64,000 nt of DNA from Micromonospora pisi. Its GTDB lineage: Bacteria > Actinomycetota > Actinomycetes > Mycobacteriales > Micromonosporaceae. Each line of letters opens with the position of its first letter. Position 1 is the first letter of the stretch. The position numbers and the translations under genes are program-made. Shown here piece by piece: positions 36,110 to 44,749 of this stretch. The stretch covers positions 4,526,001 through 4,590,000 of the forward strand of contig NZ_RBKT01000001.1 in the NCBI RefSeq assembly GCF_003633685.1. Reading direction: 5' to 3'. The notes below the pieces were generated by a model that was not told the origin of the DNA, made no database searches, and was given only the letters and a program-made list of their open reading frames with translations.

Positions 36110-37624
36110 TTGGGGTACGCGGAGAAGCGCAGCGGCTACTGGCGCGGTCGGTACAAGATCGATCGTGGGAAGTACGGCACGGTGGCTGACACCACTGGTG
36201 TCACGATTCGCTTCCGGACCAAGCGTGAAGCCGAAGCGGCGGCGAACGATGCAGAAGCCAAGGTACGCGGAGGTGTGTGGCGGGACCCGGCCGTCGGGCG
36301 GATCACCTTCGGGGAGTACGCGAGCCGGTGGTATGAGGTACAGGACCTGGCCGCGTCGACCATGCAGAACTACCGCCGCCACATCGAAGAACACCTCCTG
36401 CCCGCGTTCGAGCACAAGCCCATCGCGGACATCACGGCAGCCGACATCAGCGTCTGGGAGAAACGGGAACGGGCTGTGCCCTACGCGGACTCCAGCGTCA
36501 AGACCTGGCGCGCGACGCTTCATCTCATCTTGGCCGACGCGGTTGAAGAGGGGATCCGCGAAACCAATCCGGCTGCCAAGCGTCGGGGGAGGGGCAAGCG
36601 AGCCGGGCGATCCCGGAGCCGGGGACCGGAGAAGGCGGTGACCAGCGCTCTCGGAATTCTGCTCATCGCCGAGCGGGCGGCCCTGCTGTCCGGCCGTGAT
36701 GACGAATTCGTCGCCATCACGCTCATGGGCTTCACCGGGATGCGGTGGGGCGAGTTGGTCGGGCTGGAGACGGAGTTTGTCCGGCCCAACAGCGTCCGCG
36801 TGGAGTGGCAGCTCTACGAGCTGGACACGGGCGAGCTTCGCCGATGCCCGCCGAAGGATGATTCCCGACGGACGATCGACACTCCGGGCTGGCTGGCTGA
36901 GTTGGTGTCGAGTCACATTGCTCGCACCGGGCCGAAGCCGTGCCAGTGCCATGGACGGACGTACGTCTTTCAAGGTCATCGGGCGGCGAATGGTGCGGCA
37001 AGTCGACCGGGAGCGAAGCTTGTTGACGTTGCCCGCCGGGCGGGCGTTTCGACCGGCACGGTGTCGACGGCTCTGAACCGCCCTGAGGCCGTCACGGAAC
37101 CGACCCGAGCCAAGGTCATGATTGCTATCGCCGATCTTGGGTACGTCCGTGGCGGTCCATCGGGGGAGCTTGCCGCCCATTGGCGTCGTACGGGCTTCGC
37201 GACGTGGCTGTTTCATCCCGCTGCCACTGGGTGGTACCCGAGGAAGGCTCCCCATTCGGCTCGGCCGGTGCCGATTCTCGGCAATCCCTGGCCAGGCGTA
37301 CCGGTGCGGGGCCGGAACGCATTCGAACGCGCCGACTCATGCTGGGTGCCCATTGCCCCGAAGCTGACGCCGCATGGGCTGAGGCACACTCACAAGACCC
37401 TCATGGTCGAGTTGGGCGTACCACCAAAGCTCATGGACGAGCGAATGGGTCACGAGGACGGGTCGGTGCAGGCCCGGTACTCACACGTCACGGCGGGAAT
37501 GCGCCATCGGCTTACGGAGGACCTGACGGGCCTCTGGGGGGCTGCCTTGGCCGCCCGCCGGGAGATCGCCCCCGGCTCGCCTGTGGCAATTCTCGACCAG
37601 CTGTTGCAGGCTGCCCGGCCGTGA
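36110..37624 (+). CDS. int: Tyrosine integrase with internal LacI-type helix-turn-helix
   Basis: 504 residues, TTG start with ACGGAGGA upstream. Arm-binding/core-binding region (residues 1-160) is followed by the catalytic domain with Arg212 (TGMRWGEL), His422 and Arg425 (HGLRHTH), His448 (MGHED) and nucleophile Tyr457 (ARYSHV), all present. Between Arg212 and His422, residues 302-347 read KLVDVARRAGVSTGTVSTAL.., RAKVMIAIADLGYVR, which is a LacI-family DNA-binding headpiece, followed by a non-typical stretch to about 415. This makes the protein about 100 residues longer than plain integrases. It recombines attP with the tRNA-Pro 3' end. Located close to attR. Confidence 0.92.
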   Translation: MGYAEKRSGYWRGRYKIDRGKYGTVADTTGVTIRFRTKREAEAAANDAEAKVRGGVWRDPAVGRITFGEYASRWYEVQDLAASTMQNYRRHIEEHLLPAFEHKPIADITAADISVWEKRERAVPYADSSVKTWRATLHLILADAVEEGIRETNPAAKRRGRGKRAGRSRSRGPEKAVTSALGILLIAERAALLSGRDDEFVAITLMGFTGMRWGELVGLETEFVRPNSVRVEWQLYELDTGELRRCPPKDDSRRTIDTPGWLAELVSSHIARTGPKPCQCHGRTYVFQGHRAANGAASRPGAKLVDVARRAGVSTGTVSTALNRPEAVTEPTRAKVMIAIADLGYVRGGPSGELAAHWRRTGFATWLFHPAATGWYPRKAPHSARPVPILGNPWPGVPVRGRNAFERADSCWVPIAPKLTPHGLRHTHKTLMVELGVPPKLMDERMGHEDGSVQARYSHVTAGMRHRLTEDLTGLWGAALAARREIAPGSPVAILDQLLQAARP

Positions 37625-37646
37625 GCATCGGTAGGTGTGCTTGAAG

Positions 37647-37734
37647 GCCCACTTATGCGATCGCTTAGTGGGCTCTTGCTGGCACTTCTGGCAGACTCGG
37701 GCCGATCTCCCATTAGGAGCCCGGCCCGAGTCTG
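37647..37734. terminator. Tandem hairpins after the integrase
   Basis: First hairpin 37647-37673 (GCCCACT with AGTGGGC, enclosing a GCGATCGC palindrome). The second, 37692-37734, has a perfect 13-bp stem (CAGACTCGGGCCG with CGGCCCGAGTCTG) plus an inner CTCC/GGAG stem. They follow int by 23 bp and separate it from the convergent pentapeptide gene. The region 37735-37889 shows no gene. Confidence 0.65.
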
Positions 37735-37889
37735 TGCAAGAGGGTAGAGTGTCGGATTCGTATCGACGATTGCTCCGGATTCAAAGTTCGACTGCTTGGC
37801 GCCGTGGAGGCGAGAGCGCATCCGTGCGAATTGTCGCGGATCTTCTGTTGCTAGCATGTCCGTCAGCGAATACCCAATGTGCAGGGTTG

Positions 37890-39275
37890 TTAGGTTTCCA
37901 GAGCCTCACCTTTCATTGCCTGCTCTGTCGTTTGTATCACGCCGAAACCAGGTTTCTGTGTCGCCACCAGCCGATATCCTTGAGGCCATTCGTGTGGTTT
38001 TGTGGGGTTTAGGTTGGCGAGTGCCTCAGAGATTATGAGCTTATTCTCCTCGGCGCCAGCGAAGATCGCGCATCTATGAAACCTCGCGTGCATGAAAACG
38101 CCCAACTTTGAGAATGGCGTCTTCGAGAAATCTGCGTCACCATCAAAGCGGGCCAGCCTAAAGTTGGCGAGCCCGTCGACCGTGACATTTGTGAAATCGA
38201 TGTTGCCCAAAAAGACAGCGCCGGTTGCCGAGACTGCACTTATGAATGACCCGGAGAAGTCGGCGTCGCCGATGAAGTGGGCACCCTCGATGTTGATTCT
38301 CCCAGCCTTACAGCTGGAGATATCCCAGTCGATCAGCGTTGCTCCTCTCAGGTTCAGGTCGATATCCCCCCAGTACTTCCCGTCATGGGCTGCTCTTCCG
38401 TCGGGCAAGAAGAAGCACCACAGGTGCTTCACGATTAGGTCTTGGGCAGCTTTCCTGACCTCTAGATCCTCTAGGATCACAGAGTCTTTGGTGTAGTCAA
38501 TGAATGCAGGGTTACTGGAGATCAATGCTTGCACGCCGCTGGGTTCGCCGATTGGCATTCGGAGGTACGAACATATGAGGCTCATCACCGTTTCGCGATG
38601 GCTCGGATTATCCTGAGCAAGTCTTTCCAGTGAGTATAGGGCGGCCAAACGTACTGTCGCCTTTTCTGAGCCTAGCTGTTCTGCCGCCTTGACGTATAGG
38701 TCGGTGATCCGCCTCTCTGCGGCGTCATGCTTTGCGTCTTCTGCTGTTCGGTTTTTGTACTCTTGATCCGCGTGGTCTACGCGTTCTTTAACGTACTGTC
38801 GACGTAGTGCAAGAAAAAGAGCAACAAGCCCGCCCGTTCCGGCTCCTATGGCAAGGATATTTCGGATAACGTCTAGGCGGAGCTGTGCTTCGCGGACGGC
38901 AAGCTCTGGCGAGCTGGGCACGTTCGTTGGGACCTTCGCGGCCTCCCACATGAGCGAAGCTGCCGCGCCAGTGAGAATACAGGCGACGATTAAGAGCGAA
39001 ATCAGGGTTGCAAGATGGATCGGTCGGTAAGTGCGGGGCTTAGGAGCTTTCTCGGGTTTTTTGGTTTTCTCCCTCTTGTGGTTGGACCAGCGGGCGCGTA
39101 GGGCGGTGACGGGTTTGAGTCGTTTGCGCCACCAGGGGCGTTCGGGCATCCCTAGATTGTCTTGTAGCAGCGCAACTTCTGTAATTGCCTGGTTGCGCTC
39201 GACTGCTGGGCCTGCCGGTTCGATGGCCGGCGGATGGCCTACCGCAATCACCTGCGGACGCGGCGCCTCGGTCAC
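37890..39275 (-). CDS. Pentapeptide-repeat-type membrane protein, paralogue of 19230-20735
   Basis: 461 residues. A basic, Pro/Lys-rich N-terminus (about 80 residues) precedes two transmembrane segments (about 88-110 and 137-157). Then comes a cytoplasmic region with AAEQLGSEKATVRLAALYSLERLAQDNP, nearly the same as in the 19230 protein. The C-terminal part holds a shorter and more degenerate pentapeptide array (DADFSGSFIS..GAVFLGNIDFTNV). Codons are less GC-rich than the AICE backbone. It lies between int and attR as cargo. Function unknown; a role in host or phage interaction is only speculation. Confidence 0.8.
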   Translation of the reverse strand: MTEAPRPQVIAVGHPPAIEPAGPAVERNQAITEVALLQDNLGMPERPWWRKRLKPVTALRARWSNHKREKTKKPEKAPKPRTYRPIHLATLISLLIVACILTGAAASLMWEAAKVPTNVPSSPELAVREAQLRLDVIRNILAIGAGTGGLVALFLALRRQYVKERVDHADQEYKNRTAEDAKHDAAERRITDLYVKAAEQLGSEKATVRLAALYSLERLAQDNPSHRETVMSLICSYLRMPIGEPSGVQALISSNPAFIDYTKDSVILEDLEVRKAAQDLIVKHLWCFFLPDGRAAHDGKYWGDIDLNLRGATLIDWDISSCKAGRINIEGAHFIGDADFSGSFISAVSATGAVFLGNIDFTNVTVDGLANFRLARFDGDADFSKTPFSKLGVFMHARFHRCAIFAGAEENKLIISEALANLNPTKPHEWPQGYRLVATQKPGFGVIQTTEQAMKGEALET

Positions 39276-39470
39276 CTCGCCGACTTGGCCGACATCTGCC
39301 CTTCGCGTTGGTGGTTGCCCTGCAACTCCGGTGAGACGCCGGTCGACTGCCCGTCCAAATTAACCACCGATGGTTCTGGTGGGCATGCCCTGTCTCCCGC
39401 TGTCCGCGTCACCCCAGCGGCGTGGGATGCGATGGCCGGTGAGTGAGAGGGGTGTGACAGTGGCTAACAA
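39276..39470. other. Gap between pentapeptide gene and tandem repeat
   Basis: 195 bp without a credible gene. It should contain the promoter of the minus-strand pentapeptide gene. Together with the repeat and terminator up to 39915, this makes a 640-bp non-coding right end of the element. Confidence 0.4.
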
Positions 39471-39775
39471 GGGTCGCTCCTGGGTCGCTCCTGGGTCGCT
39501 CCTGGGTCGCTCCTGGGTCGCTCCTGGGTCGCTCCTGGGTCGCTCCTGGGTCGCTCCTGGGTCGCTCCTGGGTCGCTCCTGGGTCGCTCCTGGGTCGCTC
39601 CTGGGTCGCTCCTGGGTCGCTCCTGGGTCGCTCCTGGGTCGCTCCTGGGTCGCTCCTGGGTCGCTCCTGGGTCGCTCCTGGGTCGCTCCTGGGTCGCTCC
39701 TGGGTCGCTCCTGGGTCGCTCCTGGGTCGCTCCTGGGTCGCTCCTGGGTCGCGCTCCTGGGTCGCTTGTCGCGGG
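39471..39775. repeat. 11-bp tandem repeat, 25 perfect copies
   Basis: The unit GGGTCGCTCCT repeats without error from 39471 to 39752 (25 full copies plus 7 bp), followed by a slipped, degenerate copy to about 39775. Because 11 is not a multiple of 3 and the unit makes no stop on either strand, all six frames stay open through it; this creates long false reading frames. It is a minisatellite-like array, likely variable in copy number. Confidence 0.95.
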
Positions 39776-39863
39776 CTTGGCCATCGGGGAGAGGAAGAGC
39801 TACTGGACCCAGGAATTTCAAGATCGTCTCCCGGATTTCTCCCACGGCGCCCCTAGGAGACGA

Positions 39864-39901
39864 GTCAGGGCCGGTCTCCCGTGAAGGAGACCGGCCCTGA
39901 C
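39864..39901 (-). terminator. Terminator of tRNA-Pro supplied by the element
   Basis: A perfect 16-bp stem (GTCAGGGCCGGTCTCC at 39864-39879 with its inverse at 39886-39901) and 6-nt loop lie 15 bp beyond the tRNA 3' end on the minus strand. The original chromosomal tRNA terminator is probably the hairpin next to attL (18890-18920), so integration replaced it with this one. Confidence 0.65.
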
Positions 39902-39915
39902 CTGCACCAACTCTG

Positions 39916-39990
<75 letters not shown>

Positions 39991-40097
39991 GCTGCTGACA
40001 AATACTAGCCCACCAGCCCCGGTGGTCAAATTCGGTATCCCGGCGCGTGCTCCTCGGCAGCCCAGCGTGTTGCACGGGGGCAAACAGGCCCGAACGC

Positions 40098-40991
40098 TCA
40101 GCGTGGAATCAGGGTCAGCAGCGACGCCTCGGGCCGGCAGGCGAACCGGATCGGCGCCGTCGGGTGGGTGCCGACCCCGGCCGAGACGTGCAGCCAGGCG
40201 TCCGAGTTCGGCCACCGGTGCAGGCCCTTGGCCATCGAGAGCGGCAGGTCGCAGTTGGTGGTCAGCGCGCCGTAGAACGGTACGCAGACCTGGCCGCCGT
40301 GGGTGTGTCCGGCGAGCAGCAACTGGAAACCGTCGGCGGCCATCTCGTCCAGCAGCGGCGGCTCCGGCGAGTGGGTGAGCCCGATCGAGAGGTCGGCCTG
40401 CTCCGAAGTGGGGCCGGCGACCGACCCGTAGTCGTCCCGCTCCACGTGCGGGTCGTCCACCCCGACCAGCTCGACCGTACGGCCGCCGGCCTTGATCGTC
40501 GTACGGGCGTTGTTCAGGTCGGCCCAACCGGCACCGACCAGCACCTCACGCAGGTCCTCGGTCGGCAGGTCGACGCCCTGGACGTACTCCCGCTCCGGCA
40601 GCACGTAACTCAACGGGTTCTTCCAGACCGGACCCCTGTAGTCGTTCGAGCCGAAGACGAATGCCCCCGGTACGTCCAGCAGCGGCTGAAGTGCCCGCAG
40701 CACCCCCGGTACGCCCCCCGGGTGTGCGAGGTTGTCGCCGGTGACCACCACCAGGTCCGGGTCGGTGGCCGCGAGCGAGGCCACCCAGCGCTGCTTACGT
40801 CGCTGGTCCGGTGTCATGTGCAGGTCGGAGAGGTGCAGGATGCGCAGCGGTTCCGCGTCGGTGGCGAGCACCGGTACGTCGAAGCGGCGGAGGGTGAACA
40901 GGTTCCGCTCGACGAGCGAGGCGTACGCGAAAGTGGCTGCCCCGGCCGCGACGGTGCCGGCGGCCAGTCGGAATACGGTGCGCTTCTGCAT
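40098..40991 (-). CDS. Metallophosphoesterase (calcineurin-like)
   Basis: 297 residues. An N-terminal membrane anchor or signal (VFRLAAGTVAAGAATFAYASLV) is followed by the five-block dinuclear metallophosphoesterase pattern: LHLSDLHMTPDQ near residue 54, VVVTGDNLAH near residue 82, FGSNDYRG near residue 112, LTHSP near residue 205 and LAGHTHGGQV near residue 225. Architecture and length fit the YaeI/YkuE-type phosphodiesterases anchored at the membrane. ATG 40991 gives the signal-like N-terminus. Divergent from the YqeY-type gene. Confidence 0.92.
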   Translation of the reverse strand: MQKRTVFRLAAGTVAAGAATFAYASLVERNLFTLRRFDVPVLATDAEPLRILHLSDLHMTPDQRRKQRWVASLAATDPDLVVVTGDNLAHPGGVPGVLRALQPLLDVPGAFVFGSNDYRGPVWKNPLSYVLPEREYVQGVDLPTEDLREVLVGAGWADLNNARTTIKAGGRTVELVGVDDPHVERDDYGSVAGPTSEQADLSIGLTHSPEPPLLDEMAADGFQLLLAGHTHGGQVCVPFYGALTTNCDLPLSMAKGLHRWPNSDAWLHVSAGVGTHPTAPIRFACRPEASLLTLIPR

Positions 40992-41016
40992 GGCGCCCAG
41001 GGTAGTTTGACGAGTC

Positions 41017-41472
41017 ATGAGCACGCTGAAGGACCTCCTGACCGCTGACATGCGCAACGCCCTCAAGGCGCGCGACGAGCTGACCACCTCGACCCTCCGG
41101 ATGGCGTTGGCCGCGATCGGCAACGCCGAGGTAGCCGGCAAGGCCAAGCGGGAGCTCTCCGACGACGAGGTGCTCTCGGTCCTGACCAAGGAGGCGAAGA
41201 AGCGCCGGGAGGCGGCGACCGCCTTCGCGGACGCGGGTCGGGTCGAGCAGGCGGAGAAGGAGCGGGCCGAGGGCGAGGTGCTCGACCGCTACCTGCCGAA
41301 GCAGCTCAGCGACGAGGAGTTGGCCGAGCTGGTGCGGGGCGCGCTCGCCGGTGGCGGCTTCGAGGGCAAGGCCCAGTTGGGCCCGGCGATGAAGGCCAGC
41401 CAGGCCGCGGTGGCCGGCCGGGCCGAGGGGGGCAGGGTGGCCGCCGAGGTACGGCGCCAGCTCGGCGTCTGA
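41017..41472 (+). CDS. GatB/YqeY domain-containing protein
   Basis: 151 residues, all helical: LKDLLTADMRNALKARDEL at the start, the family block TLRMALAAIGNAEV near residue 27 and the C-terminal ADAGRVEQAEKERAEGEVLDRYLPKQLSDEELAELV. YqeY proteins correspond to the tRNA-binding tail of GatB amidotransferase; their stand-alone role is not settled. The metallophosphoesterase start is 25 bp away on the other strand. A bidirectional terminator follows. Confidence 0.92.
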   Translation: MSTLKDLLTADMRNALKARDELTTSTLRMALAAIGNAEVAGKAKRELSDDEVLSVLTKEAKKRREAATAFADAGRVEQAEKERAEGEVLDRYLPKQLSDEELAELVRGALAGGGFEGKAQLGPAMKASQAAVAGRAEGGRVAAEVRRQLGV

Positions 41473-41550
41473 ACGTCGCCTCCGCCTCCGCCTCCGCCTC
41501 AGCCGGCCAGCCCGACGATCTCATCCGGCTCACCCTGCCCCTGATACGAC

Positions 41551-41584
41551 GATGGGCGGGCACCCACTCGGGTGCCCGCCCATC
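41551..41584. terminator. Bidirectional terminator between yqeY-type gene and PBP gene
   Basis: GATGGGCGGGCACCC (41551-41565) and GGGTGCCCGCCCATC (41570-41584) form a perfect 15-bp stem with a 4-nt loop between two convergent genes. Confidence 0.8.
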
Positions 41585-41607
41585 GCTGTCTCGCTTACCG
41601 CCTCTGG

Positions 41608-44052
41608 TTACTCGCCCGGCGGGCGTCCCGGGTTGGGTCCTCGGGGACCGTCACCGGGCTGCCCCGGGGCGTTGTTGCCAGGCGAGGGGGAGTTCGACCC
41701 CTTGCCGTTGCTGATCTCGATCGTCACCGAGCCGCCCTTGATGGTGCGCCCGCTCGGGTTGGTGCCGGCGGCAGTGCCCGCCGGGCACTTCGAGTCGACC
41801 TGCTTGGTCGAGACCTCGACCTCGAAGCCGGCGCCCCTGACCCGGCTCCGGGCCGTGTCGACGGGCTGGCACTCCACGTTCGGAATCGAGCGCTGGTCGC
41901 CCTGGACGATCTTGCTGTTCGGCGGGGTGAACTGCTGGGTGGGTTTGCCCTTCATGGCATCCCGCAGCGTCTCCCAGACCGCCGGGTCGACCTTGTCGTG
42001 GCGCATCTTCTCGGTGGTCTCGGGCCAGTCCGGGTCGGCCAGGATGCCGGCGACGGCGAGCTGCTTGGTGGTGACCACCAGGGCGGCCGTCCGGTCCGAG
42101 TCGGTGGTGCCGCTCTTACCGGCGACCGGCTTGTCGACGATGCCGCGTACGGCCTGGGTGGTGCGCCCCTTGCACTGCGAGGTCGAGGAGTTGTCGCCGA
42201 CCGGGCAACGGGCGGCGTCGATCGCCGCGCGGGCGACCTCCGTCTTGAACCGCTGCTCGCACCGGGGGCTCGCCACGTCGAGGGTCTTGCCGGACTGGTC
42301 GCGGATCTCCTGCACCGGGATCGGCTCGCAGTACTTGCCGTCCGCCGCGAGGGTCGCGTACGCGTTGGCCACGTCGAGCGGTGTGGTCGCCGAGACGCCG
42401 AGGGTGAATGCGCCCCACTGGTCCGCGCCGCCTTCAGCGGTGGTCATCCTCGCGTCCTCGGCCGACCGGAACTGGATGCCGAGTCGCTTGGCCACGTTGA
42501 TCGAGTTGAGCGCGCCGACCCGCTCCTGCAACGGCACGAAGTAGGTGTTGACCGACGCGCCGAAGGCGCTCCACATGTTGTGCGTACCGGTCATGCTCTT
42601 GCTGGCGTTGCGCGGGCAGTAGTCGTCGGTGCCCGGGCAGGCCCCGTCCCCGTTGAACTTGACCGGGTACTTGGAGTGGTACATGTCCGGCGCGTTGATG
42701 GAGTACGCCAGCGGGTAGCCCTTCTCCAGTGCGGCCACCAGCGGGAAGATCTTGAAGGTCGAGCCGGCCTGGTAACCGGTGATGTCGCCACCGCCGGTGA
42801 TCAGCGGGTTGGTGGTGTTCGGGTAGGTGCCCCGGGTGCCCTTCGGTGCCTTCTTGTTGGTGGAGAACCCGTTCAGCGGCTTGTTCGGGTCGTCGAGCTT
42901 GAAGTTCCGGTTCACCGCGAGGGCGCGTACCCGGCCGGTGCCCGGTTCGACGCCGGCCACCATCAACGCTTCCGGGTTACCGGTCTTCATGTACTTCTCG
43001 ACGGCCTTCTTCGCCGCGTCCTGCGCGGTGACGTCGAGCGTGGTGACGATGCTGTAGCCACCCGACTTCAGCCGCCGCTCCCGGTCGTACGTGGTGGCGC
43101 CGAAGGTCTCCTGGTCCATCCACCAGCGGTAGAAGAAGTCGCAGAAGAAGCCCCAGTGGTTCTTGCTGGTGGCGACACAGCCGTTCGGCGCCCGGTGGCC
43201 GGTGATGACCATCTCGGCGGCCTTCGCGGCGGTCGCCTGCTCCGGCGTGATGGCGCCGATGTCGCGCATGTTGTCGATCACGTAGTCGCGCCGCTTCAGC
43301 GCCCGGTCGAAACCGTCGGTCGTGGTCGGGTCGTTTTCCGACGGAGCCTTGACCATGCCGGCGAGCATCGCCGCTTCCTCGATCTTCAGGTCCTTCGGGT
43401 GCTTGTTGAAGTAGACCTGGCTCGCCGCGAAGATCCCGTACGCGCCACGGCCGAAGGGGGCGATGTTGAGGTAGCGCTCGAGGATCTCCTCTTTGGAGAG
43501 TTCGCTGTCAATCTGGATCGCGTACCGCATTTCGCGGAGTTTCCGGGCAGTGGTGTCCTCGGTCGCCGCCACCACGTCCTGCGGGTGGGTCGCCGAGTAG
43601 GCGATCGCCTGCCGCACGTACTGCATGGTGAGGGTGGAGGCGCCCTGTTGGGTCTCCTGCGAGCTCTGGTTGGCGGCGAAGGCGCGGGCGATGCCCTTCA
43701 TGTCGACGCCGTTGTGCTTGTAGAAGTCGTGGTCCTCGGCGGCGATGATCGCCTGCTGCATCACCGGGGCGATGTCGGCGATCGGGACGTCCCGCCGGTT
43801 CTCGTCGTACATCGTCGCCAGCACTGTCTTGCCGTCAGAGGCATAGAGGTAGCTGATCTGCGGCGCCATCTTGACCGTCAGTTCGGTCGGCAGCTTGTCG
43901 AAGGTCTCGGCACCGGCTTTGGCGGCCAGGCCGGACATCGCCACCGCGGGGAAGGCCGCCGCGGCGACCACCACTCCGGCCAGTAGGCCACAGATCAGCA
44001 GCGATGCGCCATTGGCAAAGACATTGTGGTCGCGTTTCCGCATCCGGGTCAC
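41608..44052 (-). CDS. Bifunctional class A penicillin-binding protein with PASTA domain
   Basis: 814 residues. An N-terminal transmembrane helix (about 16-40) is followed by a GT51 glycosyltransferase with catalytic Glu in IIAAEDHDFYKHNGVD (near residue 100) and GASTLTMQYVRQ. The transpeptidase domain has Ser in GSTFK (near residue 430), SVNTYF as the SxN motif, and KSGTT (near residue 645). One PASTA domain (RSIPNVECQPVDTARSRVRG) and a Pro/Gly-rich tail close the protein. It polymerises and cross-links peptidoglycan at the outer membrane face. It is divergent from wblA, an arrangement conserved in actinomycetes. Start GTG 44052 or ATG 44043. Confidence 0.95.
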   Translation of the reverse strand: MTRMRKRDHNVFANGASLLICGLLAGVVVAAAAFPAVAMSGLAAKAGAETFDKLPTELTVKMAPQISYLYASDGKTVLATMYDENRRDVPIADIAPVMQQAIIAAEDHDFYKHNGVDMKGIARAFAANQSSQETQQGASTLTMQYVRQAIAYSATHPQDVVAATEDTTARKLREMRYAIQIDSELSKEEILERYLNIAPFGRGAYGIFAASQVYFNKHPKDLKIEEAAMLAGMVKAPSENDPTTTDGFDRALKRRDYVIDNMRDIGAITPEQATAAKAAEMVITGHRAPNGCVATSKNHWGFFCDFFYRWWMDQETFGATTYDRERRLKSGGYSIVTTLDVTAQDAAKKAVEKYMKTGNPEALMVAGVEPGTGRVRALAVNRNFKLDDPNKPLNGFSTNKKAPKGTRGTYPNTTNPLITGGGDITGYQAGSTFKIFPLVAALEKGYPLAYSINAPDMYHSKYPVKFNGDGACPGTDDYCPRNASKSMTGTHNMWSAFGASVNTYFVPLQERVGALNSINVAKRLGIQFRSAEDARMTTAEGGADQWGAFTLGVSATTPLDVANAYATLAADGKYCEPIPVQEIRDQSGKTLDVASPRCEQRFKTEVARAAIDAARCPVGDNSSTSQCKGRTTQAVRGIVDKPVAGKSGTTDSDRTAALVVTTKQLAVAGILADPDWPETTEKMRHDKVDPAVWETLRDAMKGKPTQQFTPPNSKIVQGDQRSIPNVECQPVDTARSRVRGAGFEVEVSTKQVDSKCPAGTAAGTNPSGRTIKGGSVTIEISNGKGSNSPSPGNNAPGQPGDGPRGPNPGRPPGE

Positions 44053-44452
44053 CTCGTCAGGGTACGTGAGTCAGCAGCGAGGTCGCGCTCCGCGTAGTTT
44101 CCCCATTTCCTGCGGGCGCTGGTCTCGTTGTGCTAAACGCACGGACCCAGGCGTGCGGTTGCGGGCACCGTGCTGCCGAGTCTCCTACATCGGACGGATC
44201 TCCGCAGCGTTTTCGCACATCGCAACTGGGTAGACAGCGCGGACGGCCGGGCAAAGAGCCCGGAGTGTCCGGATTAATGAATTTGGCCGACAACGTTGCG
44301 TAATCAGTCGACTACAGAGCATGATGGTCCGGCGAGGGAAATCGCACGTCGTCCGTGCCGCCTGGGGGCAGGCGCGACGGATGGCCGGGGGGTTAGTGGC
44401 CGGCTGATCGGCACGAGTCGGTAGCGGGAAAAGCAAGGGGGGACGTGAACAG
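44053..44452. promoter_or_regulatory. Divergent promoter region of PBP and wblA
   Basis: This 400-bp gene-free stretch contains a comparatively AT-rich patch (44270-44345) that probably includes the wblA promoter, and AAGGGGGGAC as the wblA ribosome-binding site. wblA genes typically have long regulated leaders. I could not assign specific boxes. Confidence 0.45.
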
Positions 44453-44749
44453 ATGGGCATGATCACAGACTGGCCCACTTTGGCGGCATGTCAGAACGGT
44501 GACCCTGACGCGCTGTTCGTACAGGGTGCCGAACAGAACGTGGCGAAGCGGATCTGCCGAAGTTGCCCGGTGCGCTACGAGTGCCTGGCCGACGCGCTCG
44601 ACAACCGAATCGAGTTCGGCGTCTGGGGTGGCATGACCGAGCGGGAACGGCGGGCGCTGCTCCGTCGGCACCCGCAGGTGGCCAGCTGGCGCAAGATGTT
44701 CGAGGCCGCCTTGAAGAACAAGGACAAGTCTCTGGTCACGGCCGGCTGA
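44453..44749 (+). CDS. wblA: WhiB-family Fe-S regulator, WblA/WhiB4 type
   Basis: 98 residues. The four Fe-S cysteines are present in the WhiB pattern (Cys13 in LAACQNGDPDALFVQG, then Cys35, Cys38 and Cys44 in CRSCPVRYEC). They are followed by the turn motif GVWGGMTERERRALLRR and a basic tail. The DALFVQGAEQN segment and the neighbours (PBP and ArsA-like ATPases) match streptomycete WblA and mycobacterial WhiB4 rather than other WhiB paralogues. WblA regulates the switch to sporulation, secondary metabolism and the oxidative response. Its end overlaps the convergent ATPase gene by 14 bp. Confidence 0.9.
   Translation: MGMITDWPTLAACQNGDPDALFVQGAEQNVAKRICRSCPVRYECLADALDNRIEFGVWGGMTERERRALLRRHPQVASWRKMFEAALKNKDKSLVTAG

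Noticed and set aside
37016-37160. Separate LacI-family regulator inside int
   Set aside because: The segment is in frame with the integrase on both sides and there is no start or stop; it is an internal domain.
39471-39775. CRISPR array
   Set aside because: The repeat is contiguous with no spacers and the unit is only 11 bp; there are no cas genes.
39370-39900. Long repetitive protein (11-residue repeats) on the plus strand and a similar one on the minus strand
   Set aside because: An 11-bp unit without stops keeps all six frames open, so the frames are by-products of the minisatellite.
41572-43986. 804-codon plus-strand frame opposite the PBP gene
   Set aside because: Mirror frame of a gene with complete GT51, transpeptidase and PASTA motifs; no recognisable domain of its own.
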